Source: Prorocentrum cordatum
Lineage: Eukaryota > Sar > Dinophyceae > Prorocentrales > Prorocentraceae
Length of the DNA stretch: 64,000 bases
Direction of reading: 5' to 3'
Assembly: GCA_963575745.1 (NCBI GenBank)
Contig: CAUYUJ010020524.1
Coordinates: 27,206-91,205 of the forward strand
Shown: positions 47,871-59,226 of the stretch, in pieces
Layout: every line of letters begins with the position of its first letter
Position numbering within the stretch: position 1 is the stretch's first letter
Made by a program: the position numbers and the translations under genes
Notes under the pieces: model-generated
Told to the model about the DNA's origin: nothing
Seen by the model: only the letters and a program-made list of their open reading frames with translations
Databases searched by the model: none

Positions 47871-49560
47871 CCCGAGCTGCGAGCGGCTCCCGAATCAACA
47901 CAGCGAAACTCGAGCCTCGCAGGATCCTGCCGGACCCGGTGCCCTGAATGAGGCCCACCTGTGCTGAGCTCCTTGACCTGCCCGCTGATCAGGGAAACTG
48001 GCCCTGGATCCTAAGGCTTGCCCCAAGACCAACCTCCCATCCCGAGCCCCCTTCCCTCTGGACCGCTCTGGCTCCCAGACCTCTGGAGTCTTGACACTCA
48101 TCAAGACAAACTTCCCGGATCTCTGGACCGCTTCCTGGAGACAGGTTTTTCGTCCCGGACCGTTTCTTTGGCTTGCGGCTCACGCCTTCTCGGGTGACAG
48201 GCATCTCCTGGGGCGAGCCCTGACCAAAAATTCGGGGCGAACCCAATCGTGGCGAAGAGGGAAGAAAAACCGGCATTGGCATCCCCGCCGACATGATTGT
48301 TTCAGTTCGTGGCCCCAGAATCCCGCCCTCTTCTCCGAGGTGCTTTTTCGTCGCAGGTTCATTCGTGATTGTCCTTCCCCCTCATGCTTCCAAATCTTCT
48401 GCCCTAACCTTCCGCCTAATTTTCGATATGATCAATAAGGGCTCCCTTGAATTGCGCGAGGTTTCCATGAATTTCGATGAAGTCTTCCGCAATTTCCGCG
48501 GAGATCGGAAGGTATGGAAGGTGGAAGGGGAGGGCTCCCCAATGTAATATTTCGCCCCAGATCCATCCTTCATTATCCCTGGGCCCGCAAAGGGCCCGCG
48601 AGCACTGAAATCTGAAAAAAAACAAACAAAAAATCGGCGGCTGTCCGAAACAGACACATAGACGGAGATCTGGGTCATCTCCTCCTCCGACTTCTGCGCC
48701 AACTCGGGCTCCCATGTCATCTTGCTGGTTCCTGCGAATTGACGCTAACCGACGCTGCTCGACACTAGTCGATTCTGATCGACGCTGAATCGACATGAAT
48801 CGACGCTATATCGGAGCGCTCTCATCGGCTACCAAGAGCCAGCGCACGCTCAAAAACGGAATGTCGATGACCAAACCATCTCACTTCCCCCCTCGGCGCG
48901 CCGCCGAAGAAGCTCGAACCATTTTTTTATTGCGTGAGGCACAAACTGTGTCGCTGGCATGCTCAAGCCTGACGGCGTACAGTTTGATCAGAAGGCGCAA
49001 TTCCATTGGAAAACAGATCGAGCAGACAAAATGAGTCCAAACTCTAATCGGATTCCTTGGTGAGCAGGGATCATCAGATCCTGGTGACGCGCCTGGCGCT
49101 GCGGTGCAAACAAGCCCCAACTGCCAGGAACATCAAAACAGTACCACACAACGAGCCGTGAGACACGTGCTGCTGGCACGACGCCCTGGCATGGTCTTCA
49201 CGCCGAGGGTGGCCAGAAATGAAACGTAACAGATTGGTAAAACGCGTGCGATCGGCAAAGTCCGATGCGCTTGCCCTGCGCCAATGATCGAGGCTCTGCG
49301 GGCGCGGGGCTGTTATGAACGCCCCTGGCGCAAGCTGTCGTGCCTGAGCGCCACATCGCTCCTGGACTCGGTCGTGCAGAAAACCTCCCTCCGCTCGGGA
49401 ATGCAATGATCACTGCACCGCGAAGCGTCACGACGTTGGGTGTAAACAGGACGTATCTGAAATACATGCACGTATGCATCACTAGGGGCACATGTTGGAG
49501 CGAGCCGCGCAACAGCCCGGAACACTCACGAGCACACACGCTGGCACTCATGGGATGGTT
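47871..49560. other. No gene recognised
   Basis: About 1.7 kb of non-repetitive DNA with lower GC than its neighbours. A short CGACGCTGAATCGAC/GATTCTGATCGACG repetition lies at 48,740-48,815. Short frames on both strands lack motifs. Confidence 0.5.
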
Positions 49561-49980
49561 GGCGTTACCTCGTGCACAGTGAACTTGACACCGAAGAAGC
49601 TCGAATCATGATGCCCGTATGTGTAGATATACATTCACGTACATCATGATCATACAACATTGACCAAACAATAACATAAAACAACAAAACATCCACGGAC
49701 AAACAAACAAACAGCAAACACTTTGAAAATGATACAACATACTGGCAATCACAAGCACATACACGGACAAACAGACAAACAGACAAACAGACAAAGACAA
49801 GCACCGACTGGCGAAACAGCAAGCAAATACCTACATCATTATAATAAACCCCGGCATCCCTGGGCGGCACGTCACCCAACCTCGCGCCTCTGGGCCCCAC
49901 CCGGACGGCGTCTGGGCCGGCTTCTCGGAGCTGCGCCCGGCCGTGGCCGCGCTGAGCATCCCCCCCCTCTAGAGGCCTCC
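49561..49980. repeat. A-rich DNA with (GACAAACA)n
   Basis: ACAGACAAACAGACAAAC repeats at about 49,765-49,800 and related AACAAAACA runs; no gene. Confidence 0.75.
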
Positions 49981-50002
49981 TTTATGGAGTCCGAGCAGAT
50001 GG

Positions 50003-50139
50003 GGTCGGAGGATGGCGCCGCATCGCCGATGCATCGGCCATGTCGGCGACGCAGCAGCGACGTCGGCGTGGAGAAAATCGGGCCCCACACCGAGCCGCGT
50101 CGCCGATGCATCGGCGATGCGGCGCGATCCTCCGACTCC
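50003..50139. repeat. Fold-back element, ~35-bp arms
   Basis: The arms at 50,003-50,037 and 50,103-50,139 (TCGGAGGATnGCGCCGCATC onward) are inverted copies with few mismatches around a ~65-bp loop. Confidence 0.8.
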
Positions 50140-50336
50140 ATCGACTCCTTCGGTAGTCGTCGGCCCCTGGGGCCCTCGCCGTGCCCTGGGGCCGCCACAG
50201 CTACTCGGAGGAGGAGCCGGCCCCAGGGAAAGGGCCGCGTACGGACAAAAGCTGACAGGGGCAGCCGGTCCGGAGACGGTGGCAGGGGCAGGAGGGGGCG
50301 GCGGCCCGAGGGGGCAAGGCGAAGGAAGGGAGGCTG

Positions 50337-50830
50337 ATCCTAGCGTCTGCCTAGGGTTGCTTCGGGGTGACGGTGACCATTGGCTGGGGATGTGACTGCG
50401 CGGATGCTGGCAAAATGTTGACATGAATTGGGCACGGGGCAGGGCCTGTCACCTCCGCCTCAGCGTGCCTGGTGCCCATTGCCTGAGAGCGTGACTGCAC
50501 GGATGCTGGCAAAACGTTGTCATGCGAGGGGCACGGGGCAGGGCCTGTCGTCTCCGCCTCAGCGTGCCTGATGACCATTGCCTGAGTCTCAGATCATTCT
50601 GCGGGAGTCTAGATCATTCTGCGGGAGTCTAGATCATTCTGCGGACTGCACGGATGCTGGCAAAACGTTGTCATGCGAGGGGCACGGGGCAGGGCCTGTC
50701 GTCTCCGCCTCAGCGTGCCTGATGACCATTGCCTGAGAGCGTGACTGCACGGATGCTGGCAAAACGTTGTCATGAGAGGGGCACGGGGCAGGGCCTATCA
50801 CCTCCGCCTCAGCGTGCCTGAGAGAATCGT
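50337..50830. repeat. ~100-bp tandem array, about 4-5 units
   Basis: Units contain GACTGCACGGATGCTGGCAA, GGGCACGGGGCAGGGCCTGT and CCGCCTCAGCGTGCC. A short triplication of GAGTCTAGATCATTCTGCGG interrupts it at about 50,588-50,645. Confidence 0.9.
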
Positions 50831-51216
50831 CAGGTTCGAAAAAGAAACGTGCGCAGGCCTGAACATCAAAGTGCAGTTTTCCACCTGCCAATATGGAGTG
50901 CCCCCTGCGTGTCAATTGGAAGCGGACGAGGGGCTGGGCATTCTGTACTGCAGCCTAGCCCGCTCGACATGTGAGACTCGATCTCCTACGTGTGAAAAGA
51001 CCGTCGGCAGGGATGCGTACGCACAATCCCGTCGCTTATTTCCTCGGAAACCTACGCCTCCAGTCACCTACCACCTCATGGGGCACGGGGAGGAGGACGA
51101 CACAAAAGCCTAGAAGAACATGTCAACATCCGTTGGGCTTTCTCGCTTCCTGTTGCTGCCATTCGCTCTAAATTCGGAAACACACTCGGATCCGTCGTCG
51201 CAAGGAAGGAGAGCGA
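50831..51216. other. No gene recognised
   Basis: Unique DNA between two repeat blocks. A 113-codon plus frame that begins in the array (50,772) crosses it without a motif. Confidence 0.45.
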
Positions 51217-51515
51217 GAGAGGAGGAGGAGGAGGAGGAGGAGGAAGAGGAGGAGGAGGAGGAGGAGGAGGAGGAGGAGGAGGAGGAGGAGGAGGAGGAGG
51301 AGGAGAGAGGGGAAGGGGAAGGGGGGGACGGACGGAAAGAGGAAAAAGGAGGAGGAAGGGAAGGCGGGATAGAGGAGGAGGAGGAGGAGGAGGAGGAGGA
51401 GGAAAAGGAGGAGGAAAAGGAGGAGAAGGAGGAGGAGGAGAGGCAGAAGGGGAGGGGGAGGGGAGAGGGAGGAGGAGGAGGAACAGGAGGAGGAGGCGGA
51501 GGAGGAGGAGGAAGA
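51217..51515. repeat. (GGA)n polypurine tract
   Basis: About 300 bp of GAG/GGA triplets, purine-rich on the plus strand: the opposite polarity to the CTC tracts at 21-22, 23.2 and 33.6 kb. Confidence 0.95.
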
Positions 51516-51985
51516 GAAGGACCAGTGTACACCCAAGGCTCGTCAACGATGTTGCAATGTACCCCACCCGTTTCCTCTTCATGGGCTCCTCAATAGATCC
51601 ATTCTCGCTAAGGGAAAAATCCCATTGGAAAACAAACGTGTGGAAATCTTGAACCGTGCCAAAAGTCCTGGGACGGCAGCGCTACGAATGATCGTCTCGG
51701 AACACAGCTTCTGGGACGTCGATACTGAGAGTCAACGTGACTGTCCCGCTGTGACAATCACAAACCGTGCCAACATTCCATGTCTGGGACGCAAGCCATG
51801 AGAATCCTTGGAAGTCCTGCAAACGTTTAAAGCTAATGCGTGCCGCGTTAAGGCGAGAACCACATTGTGAAGACGAGCCACCCTCCACACGAATAACTAT
51901 TGCAACCTTTTGGAACACATGTACGCGGCGCTAGACCGACCACATTAGACCGAGCGGATCCCGGAGCCAAGGGGGGCTATTTGGG
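51516..51985. other. No gene recognised
   Basis: Unique DNA without motif; GAACCGTGCCAA/AAACCGTGCCAAC occurs twice (51,650 and 51,762). Confidence 0.45.
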
Positions 51986-51988
51986 TTG

Positions 51989-52188
51989 CTAGGGGAACAA
52001 AAAGTGGCATAAACATAAAAACTCGGAGGTCCGCACGGATTTCTCGGATCGGCGCTGGGGCCCCCGGCGGCGCCTCCGGCGCCGCCCCTGGCGCGCTCCG
52101 CGCGCCAGGGAGGGAGGTCCAGCGCCGTTCCGAGAAATCCGCGCGGACCTCCGAGTTTTTATGTTTATGCCACTTTTTGTTCCCCTAG
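51989..52188. mobile_element. 200-bp MITE-like fold-back element with 3-bp target duplication
   Basis: The terminal arms are 70 bp each (51,989-52,058 and 52,119-52,188), begin CTAGGGGAACAAAAAGTGGC, and are inverted with two or three mismatches. The ~60-bp GC-rich centre is itself palindromic (GGCGCCTCCGGCGCC; GGCGCGCTCCGCGCGCC). TTG flanks both ends (51,986-51,988; 52,189-52,191). It has no coding capacity. The superfamily is not determined. Confidence 0.8.
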
Positions 52189-52191
52189 TTG

Positions 52192-53222
52192 CGGCGGGGG
52201 GGAGTTTGGGAAAGGTGGGCCACCCCGGGGCCACCCCACGTCCCCTCCCCCGTGGGCGGTCCCGTCGTCTTCGTCCGTCACCCCGGCTGTAGAGAGGGTA
52301 GGGCCAGGACATTGACGGGGCCCTGGGACACACAAATAAATACACACAAATCAAAAGATTCCCCATATTTTCTTGTATTTTCTCGGTTTTTGTCTTCCCG
52401 CCCAATTCTCATATTTTCCAATATTTTCTTGGGGGCCGACGATTAATTGTGTCTGCGTGTTTTTTTTCCTCCTGAGACATCTGGGAGACATCGTGGCCCC
52501 GGCCGTGATACCCACACACCCCTGGCGTCTCCTTCCCTGTCGCCTCCTGGATGCTTCCGATGGGCAACTTATGTTTCACGGCGGCATGGAAGCAGATATA
52601 GGGAACCGAGCTCTATACACCAACGCTTGTTCCAGCCCTGCGCCGAAACTCTCACAAGACAGCGGATCCTGGCGTATATGGGGTCCTGGTGTATACATTC
52701 TTCGTTGTTTCCCTGGGGATACGGGGAACAAGTATACACCACACCACCCCGACGTCGTCCCCGACCCTCAAAAAGTCCTGGGATTGAAAGAGAGCCCGCC
52801 ACTAGTAATGTATATGTTCCAGTTTCCGATAACGTGATATCGCGTTATCATATGCGTTGATGGCTACCACGTGTGAGGAGTCGTGGCGCACCCCGTGCGC
52901 AGCACCGCAGCCGATGGGCAGCTTCATGCCCCGCATCCAGGGACCCATTTTTGCTTGCTACGGGGCCCGACAACAGGGCCAGGGGGGCCTCAATCGAGGA
53001 AGAGCCCCCAGATTTGGGACATCGGGCCGAAATCAAGATCTAAGAACATCGGATCGAACCAAAGCGAGCCGCCGAGATCCCCCCCGCACCAAAAAAAAAG
53101 ACGCCCCGCCGGAAATCTGAGGCCCTTGCCGCGGAGCTGGCCTCCTCGGCGAGCCTTCGCTGCCGCTGGCCGCGTCGGGGGCCGCGCAGGGGGTCCAAAC
53201 CAGGGCTAGGATCGGGATAAAT
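52192..53222. other. No gene recognised; short palindrome
   Basis: Contains a 22-bp near-palindrome around GATATC (52,828-52,849). Frames are short and without motif. Confidence 0.45.
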
Positions 53223-53275
53223 CGCTCCAGAGCGTTCCGGAGCGCTCTCAGAGCGTCCCGGAACGCTCTGGAGCG
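53223..53275. repeat. Palindrome with 18-bp perfect arms
   Basis: CGCTCCAGAGCGTTCCGG (53,223-53,240) and its exact inverse (53,258-53,275). The GAGCGTTCC/GGAACGCTC part resembles the 34-bp palindromes at 37.4-39.0 kb. Confidence 0.85.
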
Positions 53276-53603
53276 GCCGCGGCGCCCAATACATCCTCCA
53301 AACCCGCCGATTCTCAGAGATTTCGAGTTATCCCGATCCGATTTTGTCCCGATCTTCGCGTCGTTTTAGGGGTCCTGCAGGGGCCGGCGAGGGAGCTGCC
53401 GCAGCTCCCGGCTTGCTGCGCGGGGGCCGAGCGCGGCGAACGGCCGGCAGGAAAAAAATGCGGCCGGGAACTCTGGCTCCGCGTGCCGCGGCGGCCCCGG
53501 CGACACGCCATGCCCTGCAGGCGGAAAAAGCGTGCCGCTGGCTGCCGCGGGCCGGGAGGATCGGAAAGGCTCGTGACGCTGACGCATGGGGACTGGGATT
53601 GAC
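53276..53603. other. No gene recognised
   Basis: GC-rich unique DNA between two palindromic features. Confidence 0.45.
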
Positions 53604-53784
53604 GAACGAACAACACACACCCATACCCATAAGGGGGTCGTTGGGAGGAGGACTGGCTGTGGGTATGGGTGCGGGTTGTCGGACCCTAGGGAACTCTCCC
53701 GTTCGAGCGGGGACCCCCATCCGACAACACGCACCCATAGCCCTTTCCGACCCCCCTATGGGTATGGGTGTGTGTTGTTGGTTC
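53604..53784. repeat. 181-bp double fold-back element
   Basis: The outer arms 53,604-53,640 and 53,748-53,784 (37 bp) differ at two positions. The inner arms 53,666-53,683 and 53,720-53,737 (18 bp) differ at one. No clear target duplication seen. Confidence 0.8.
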
Positions 53785-53899
53785 ATCATGGGATGTGGAC
53801 ACTGCCTCGCGCTGCGGCGTGGTGGGCCAGAACCAGCGGAGCGGCCCGCCAAGCCAGAGCTCCTGACCACATAAAGATGTTACGGGGTTCCATTGCTTC

Positions 53900-56303
53900 T
53901 TGTCTGCGCTCTGGTGGGGCCTCCCTGGAGGGGTGGGAGGGGCACGAAACCTGATGAATAATATGGTGTGCGAATACCCTGCCCGCTCTGGTGGGGCCTC
54001 CCTGGAGGGGTGGGAGGGGCACGAAACCTGATAAATAACATGGTGTACGGATACCCTGCCCGCTCAGGTGGGGCCTCCCTGGAGGGGTGGGAGGGGCACG
54101 AAACCTGATGAATAATATGGTGTGCGAATACCCTGCCCGCTCTGGTGGGGCCTCCCTGGAGGGGTGGGAGGGGCACGAAACCTGATAAATAATATGGTGT
54201 ACGGATACCCTGCCCGCTCTGGTGGGGCCTCCCTGGAGGGGTGGGAGGGGCACGACACCTGATAAATAACATGGTGTGCGAATACCCTGCCCGCTCTGGT
54301 GGGGCCTCCCTGGAGGGGCGGGAACGGCACGAAACCTAATGATAAAATATGGCGTGCGAATACCCTGCCCGCTCTGGCGGGGCCTCCCTGGAGTGGCGGG
54401 AGGGGCACGAAACCTGATAAATAATATGGTGTGCGAATGCCCTGCCCGCTCTGGTGGGGCCTCCCTGGAGGGGTGGGAGGGGCATGAAACCTGATAAATC
54501 ATATGGTGTGCGAATACCCTGCCCGCTCTGGCGGGGCCTCCCTGGAATGTTGGGAGGGGCGCGAAACCTGATAAATAACATGGTGTGCGGATACCCTGCC
54601 CGCTCTGGTGGGGCCTCCCTGGAGGGGTGGGAGGGGCACGAAACCTGATAAATAACATGGTGTGCGAATACCCTGCCCGCTCTGGTGGGGCCTCCCTGGA
54701 GGGGTGGGAGGGGCACGAAACCTGATAAATAACATGGTGTGCGAATACCCTGCTCGCTCAGGCGGGGCCTCCCTGGAGGGGTGGGAGGGGCACGAAACCT
54801 GATAAATAACATGGTGTGCGAATACCTTGCTTGCTCAGGCTGGGCCTCCCTGGAGGGGTGGGAGAGGCACGAAAACTTATAAATAACATGGTGTGCGAAT
54901 ACCCTGCTCGCTCAGGCGGGGCCTCCCTGGAGGGGTGGGATGGGCAGGATACCTGATAAATAACATGGTGTGCGAACACCCTTCCCGCTCTGGTGGGGCC
55001 TCCCTGGAGGGGTGGGAGGGGCACGAAACCTGATAAATAGCATGGTGTGCGAATACCCTGCTCGCTCAGGCGGGGCCTCCCTGGAGGGATGGGTGGGGCA
55101 GGAAACCTGATAAATATCATGGTGTGCGAATACCCTGCTCGCTCAGGCGGGGCCTCCCTGGAGGGGTGGGAGGGGCACGAAACCTGATAAATAACATGGT
55201 GTGCGAATACCCTGCTCGCTCAGGCGGGGGTCCCCCACGAACCTGGGGTGGAAGGGGCACGAAACCTGCTAAATAACATGGTGTGCGAATACCCTGCTCG
55301 CTCAGGCGGGGCCCCTCTGGAGGGGTGGGAGGGGCACGAAACCTGATACATAACATGGTGTGCGAATACCCTGCCCGCTCAGGCGGGTCCTCCCTGGAGG
55401 GGTGGGAGGGGCACGAAACCTGATAAATAACATAGTGTGCGAATACCCTGCTCGCTCAGGCGGGGCCTCCCTGGAGGGGTGGGAGGGGCACGAAACCTGA
55501 AAAATAACATGGTGTGCGAATACCCTGCTCGCTCAGGCGGGGCCTCCCTGGAGGGGTGGGAGGGGCACGAAACCATGTAAATAGTAGGGTATTCCGATAC
55601 CCTCCTCGCTCAGGCGGGGCCTCCCGGGAGGGGTGGGAGGGGCACGAAACCATGTACATAGTATGGTATTCCGATACCCTCCTCGCTCAGGCGGGGCCTC
55701 CCTGGAGGGGTGGGAGGGGCACGAAACTTGATACATGACACTGTTTTCGAATAGCGTCCTCGCTCAGGCGGGGCCTCCCTGGAGGGGTGGGAGTGGCACG
55801 AAACCTGATAAATTATACTGTTTTCGAATAGCGTCCTCGCTCAGGCGGGGCCTCCCTGGAGGGGTTGCAGGGGAACGGGACCTGATAAATAACACTGCGA
55901 AACCTGATAAATAACTGGTCTTGTCGAATACCTGCCGCTCAGGCGGGGGCCCCCTGGAGGGGTGGGAGGGGCACGAAAACCTGATTAAATAACATGGTGT
56001 GCGAATACCATGCTCGCTCCAGGCGGGGGCCCCTCTGAGGGGGTGCGAGGGGCACGAACCTAATAAATACATGGGAGTGCGAATACCCGTCGCCGCTCAG
56101 GAGGGTCCTCCATGGGGGGTGGGAGGGGCACGAAACCTGATAAATAACATTGTGTGCGAATGCCCTGCTCGCTCAGGCGGGGCCTCCCTGGAGGGGTGGG
56201 AGGGGCACGAAACCTGATAAATAACATGGTGTGCGAATACCCTGCTCGCTCAGGCGGGGCCTCCCTGGAGGGGTGGGAGGGGCACGAAACCTGATAAACA
56301 AGT
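53900..56303. repeat. 77-bp satellite-like array, about 31 units
   Basis: The unit comprises GGGGCCTCCCTGGAGGGG, TGGGAGGGGCACGAAACCTG, ATAAATAACATGGTGTGCGA and ATACCCTGCCCGCTC. The left and central units are highly alike; units from about 55,560 and especially 55,860-56,100 carry more changes and indels. Minus-strand frames with repeating RFRAPPTPPGRP / SGFVPLPPLQGG / QVSCPSHPSREA are the three readings of this unit, not a protein family. Confidence 0.95.
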
Positions 56304-58370
56304 GGCACGCGTGCCCTGGCTCTTGCACCAAGGAGCCGCGAGAGACAGGAGGCTTTCGCCTCCTTCCTCCAGGAGTTTTTTTTGCGGCCGCCGGGGGGAG
56401 GACGAACGACGAACGAACGACGACGACGAGCGAAAATAAAGAGGTCCGAGCTCTAGAACACAGCTGCGCAATATAACAAAGGGTCCAGGGCGAGGGGGGC
56501 TGGGGCCAGGGCTGGGGGGGGGGAGGCTGGGCCCAGGGCCAGGGCCAGCAGGGCAAGGGGGGCGGGGGGCCAGGGCCAGGGGAGGAGGCAGGGTCCAGGG
56601 CCAGGACAGGAGGCAGGGTCCAGGGCCAGGACCAGAGGGACGACGACAAACGAAAATAAAGGGTCCAGGGCGAGGGGAACTGGGGACAGGGCCGGCGGGG
56701 GGGAGGCTGGGTCCAGGCCCTGGGCCAGCGGGGCAAGGGGAGCTGGGCCAGGACCAGGGGGGGAGGTTGGGTCCAGGGTCAGGACCGGACCAGGGGCCCA
56801 GCGGGGCGAGGGGGGCTCCACGGGGCCAGGACCAGGTGGGGAGGTTGGGTCCAGGGCCAGAGTCGGACCAGGGACGACGAACGAAAACAAAGGGTCCAGC
56901 AAGGGGGGGAGTTGGGTCGTCCAGGGCCAGGACTGGACCCGCTGCCAGGGACGACGACGAGCGGAACAAAAAAAAGGGTTGCCAGGGCGAGGCGGGCTGG
57001 GGCCAGGGCCGGGGGGGAGGCTGGGCCCAGGGCCAGGGTCAGCGGGGCGACGGGGGCTGGGGCCAGGGCCAGGTGGGGAGGTTGGGTCCAGGGCCGGGAC
57101 CAGAGGGACAACGACAAACGAAAATAAAGGGTCCAGGGCGAGGGGGACTGGGGACAGGGCCGGCGGGGGGGAGGCTGGGTCCAGGCCCTGGGCCAGCGGG
57201 GCGAGGGGAGCTGGGGCCAGGACCAGGGGGGAGGTTGGGTCCAGGGCCAGGGCCGGACCAGGGACGACGACTAGCGAAAATAAAGGGTCCAGGGCGAGGG
57301 GGACTGGGGCCAGGGCCGGGTGGGGGGGAGGCTGGGTCCAGGGCCAGGGCCAGCGGGGCGAGGGGGGCTGGGGCCAAGACGGGGCGGGGAGGTTGGGTCC
57401 AGGGTCGGGACCGGACCAGGGGCTGGGGACGACGACAAACGAACGAAAATAAAGAGGTCCGAGCTCTAGAGCACAGCTGTGCAAGAGAAGGAAGTGGTCG
57501 GGGCGAAGGGGGCGGCGCGCTGGGCTGCTGGGGAGCCGAATAAAAGTGGTCGGGGAGAGATGGCGGGCGCGCCGGGCCTGCTGGGGAAAAAGGACAGGGG
57601 GGGGGGGGGGGGGGCAGGGTGCGGTGCCGCAATATAGTGGTCGGGGCGCGGAGGGGCAGCGCGCTGGGCTTAGCTTCGCCGGGATTGGATGGGGGGGGGG
57701 GGGGGCGACGACGACGCCGAAAATAATACGTTCGGTGCGAAAGGGGGCCGGCGCGGCCTGAGGCCTGTGGAGAAAGTGGGCGGGGGCGGGGGGGGGGCGA
57801 CGACCGACGCCGAAATAAAGTGGTCGGGGCGCAGGGGGCAGCGCGCTGGGCTGCTGAGGAGAAGGAGAGGGGGGGGGACGACGCCGAAATAAAGTCGTCT
57901 GGGCGGAGGGGGCGGTGCGCTGGGGTGCTGGGGAGCGGCACATAGCGACACATGTCGACACAACGCCGAAATAAAGTGGTCGGGGCGGAGGGGGCAGCGC
58001 GCTGGGCTGCTGAGGAGAAGGAGAGGGGGGGGAGCGACGACGACGGCGAAATAAAGTGGTCGGGGCGGAGGGGGCGGTGCGCTGGGGTGCTGGAGAGCGA
58101 CGCATAGCGACACATGTCGACACATTTCGACATATAGAGACATGTATCGACACACACACACATATCGACGCATAGCGACACACAGCGACACATAGCGACG
58201 CACACATGGAGACGCATAGCGACACACAGCGACACAGACACATATAGCGACACATATAGCGGCACATGAAGGGCACAGGGCACACAGCGACACATATAGC
58301 GACACATGAAGGGCACAAGGCAGCTGGGGGGGAGCGACGACGACGCCGAAATAAAGTGGTCGGAGCTCTA
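56304..58370. repeat. GC-rich complex repeat punctuated by GAAATAAAG motifs
   Basis: Left part: GGGGCCAGGGCCAGG units grouped in ~150-250 bp blocks separated by ACGACAAACGAAAATAAAGG. Right part: GTGGTCGGGGCGGAGGGGGC blocks of ~80-130 bp separated by CGACGCCGAAATAAAG. A GAGCTCTAG(A/A)-ACAGCTG-like segment occurs three times (56,445, 57,460, 58,360). A GACACATAGC microsatellite lies at about 58,100-58,300. No gene. Confidence 0.85.
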
Positions 58371-59226
58371 GACACCCTGTGCAAGTGTATCGTCCCCAGA
58401 CGATGTTTGTTACTGCTTTTGAATGTTCCTCCTGTAGAGGGACAGGCCCGACTTCAGACTTGGGGTGGGAGTGTGATTGCACCATCGTTGATTGGGCGCC
58501 CGAGTTATCTGGGACGCGCAGAGACATACTAGTACCATACGTTCTCCTTGGAGGCGCGCGTCCGACCCGAACATATAGTATACCCATATTGTAGTATATG
58601 ATTTCCCGAGCGGTGTGGCCAGAACGCGCTCGCCACGACGCATCTAATATAAGATTTCTCGGTGCGCGCGTCGCCCCTGGGGGGGCGACGCACATATAGT
58701 ATAAGTATGTTGGGGTGACGCCGAACTCTGGTCTGGGGAGTGTTGCCCCTGCCCACTGGCAGCCCTGATTCGGGAGTGGTTGGGCGCCCGAATTATCTGG
58801 AAGAACTCTGGTCCAGGGCAACTCTGGTTTGGGCCCCCGACGTGCTAACCTTGTGGATGCCACGACGCTAGACACTCTAACAATCCTATCATTGAATTAC
58901 ACATGTGTTAAAATGTGTAAAACATGTTCTAAAACGTATCAAACATGTTTTTTGTTCATAATTTAAAACAGGTTTGCAACATCCTTTAGACACCTGAAAA
59001 TTATTTGGCAGCACGCTTCCTCTCTATTAATCGACATCCATACAGTTATCCCTGACCACCCCTAGCGCTGATGATTCGGGAGTGGTTGGAGACTGCTTTT
59101 TGGATCGGCGATGACTGGGGTTATCGGAAACATGATCGACCCACGAACCCGGAAAGGAATGTAGAACTGTAACACATGGCAGCGTTTTCAAAGACACCTG
59201 ATTGGGTGACGGGCAAATGCAATACT
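58371..59226. other. No gene; dispersed GAATTATCTGG repeat pieces
   Basis: Segments CCCGAATTATCTGGAA, CAACTCTGGTTTGGGCCC (58,788-58,840) and CCTGACCACCCCTAGCGCTG (about 59,050) recur in order at 60,943-61,045. AT-rich DNA lies between (58,880-59,030). Confidence 0.6.

Noticed and set aside
53786-56308. 290-codon minus-strand repetitive protein
   Set aside because: It is the 77-bp satellite read through its three frames, with no start context or non-repetitive part.
56453-58384. 643-codon Pro/Leu-rich minus-strand frame
   Set aside because: It follows the GGGGCCAGGGCC array; the composition is fully explained by the repeat.
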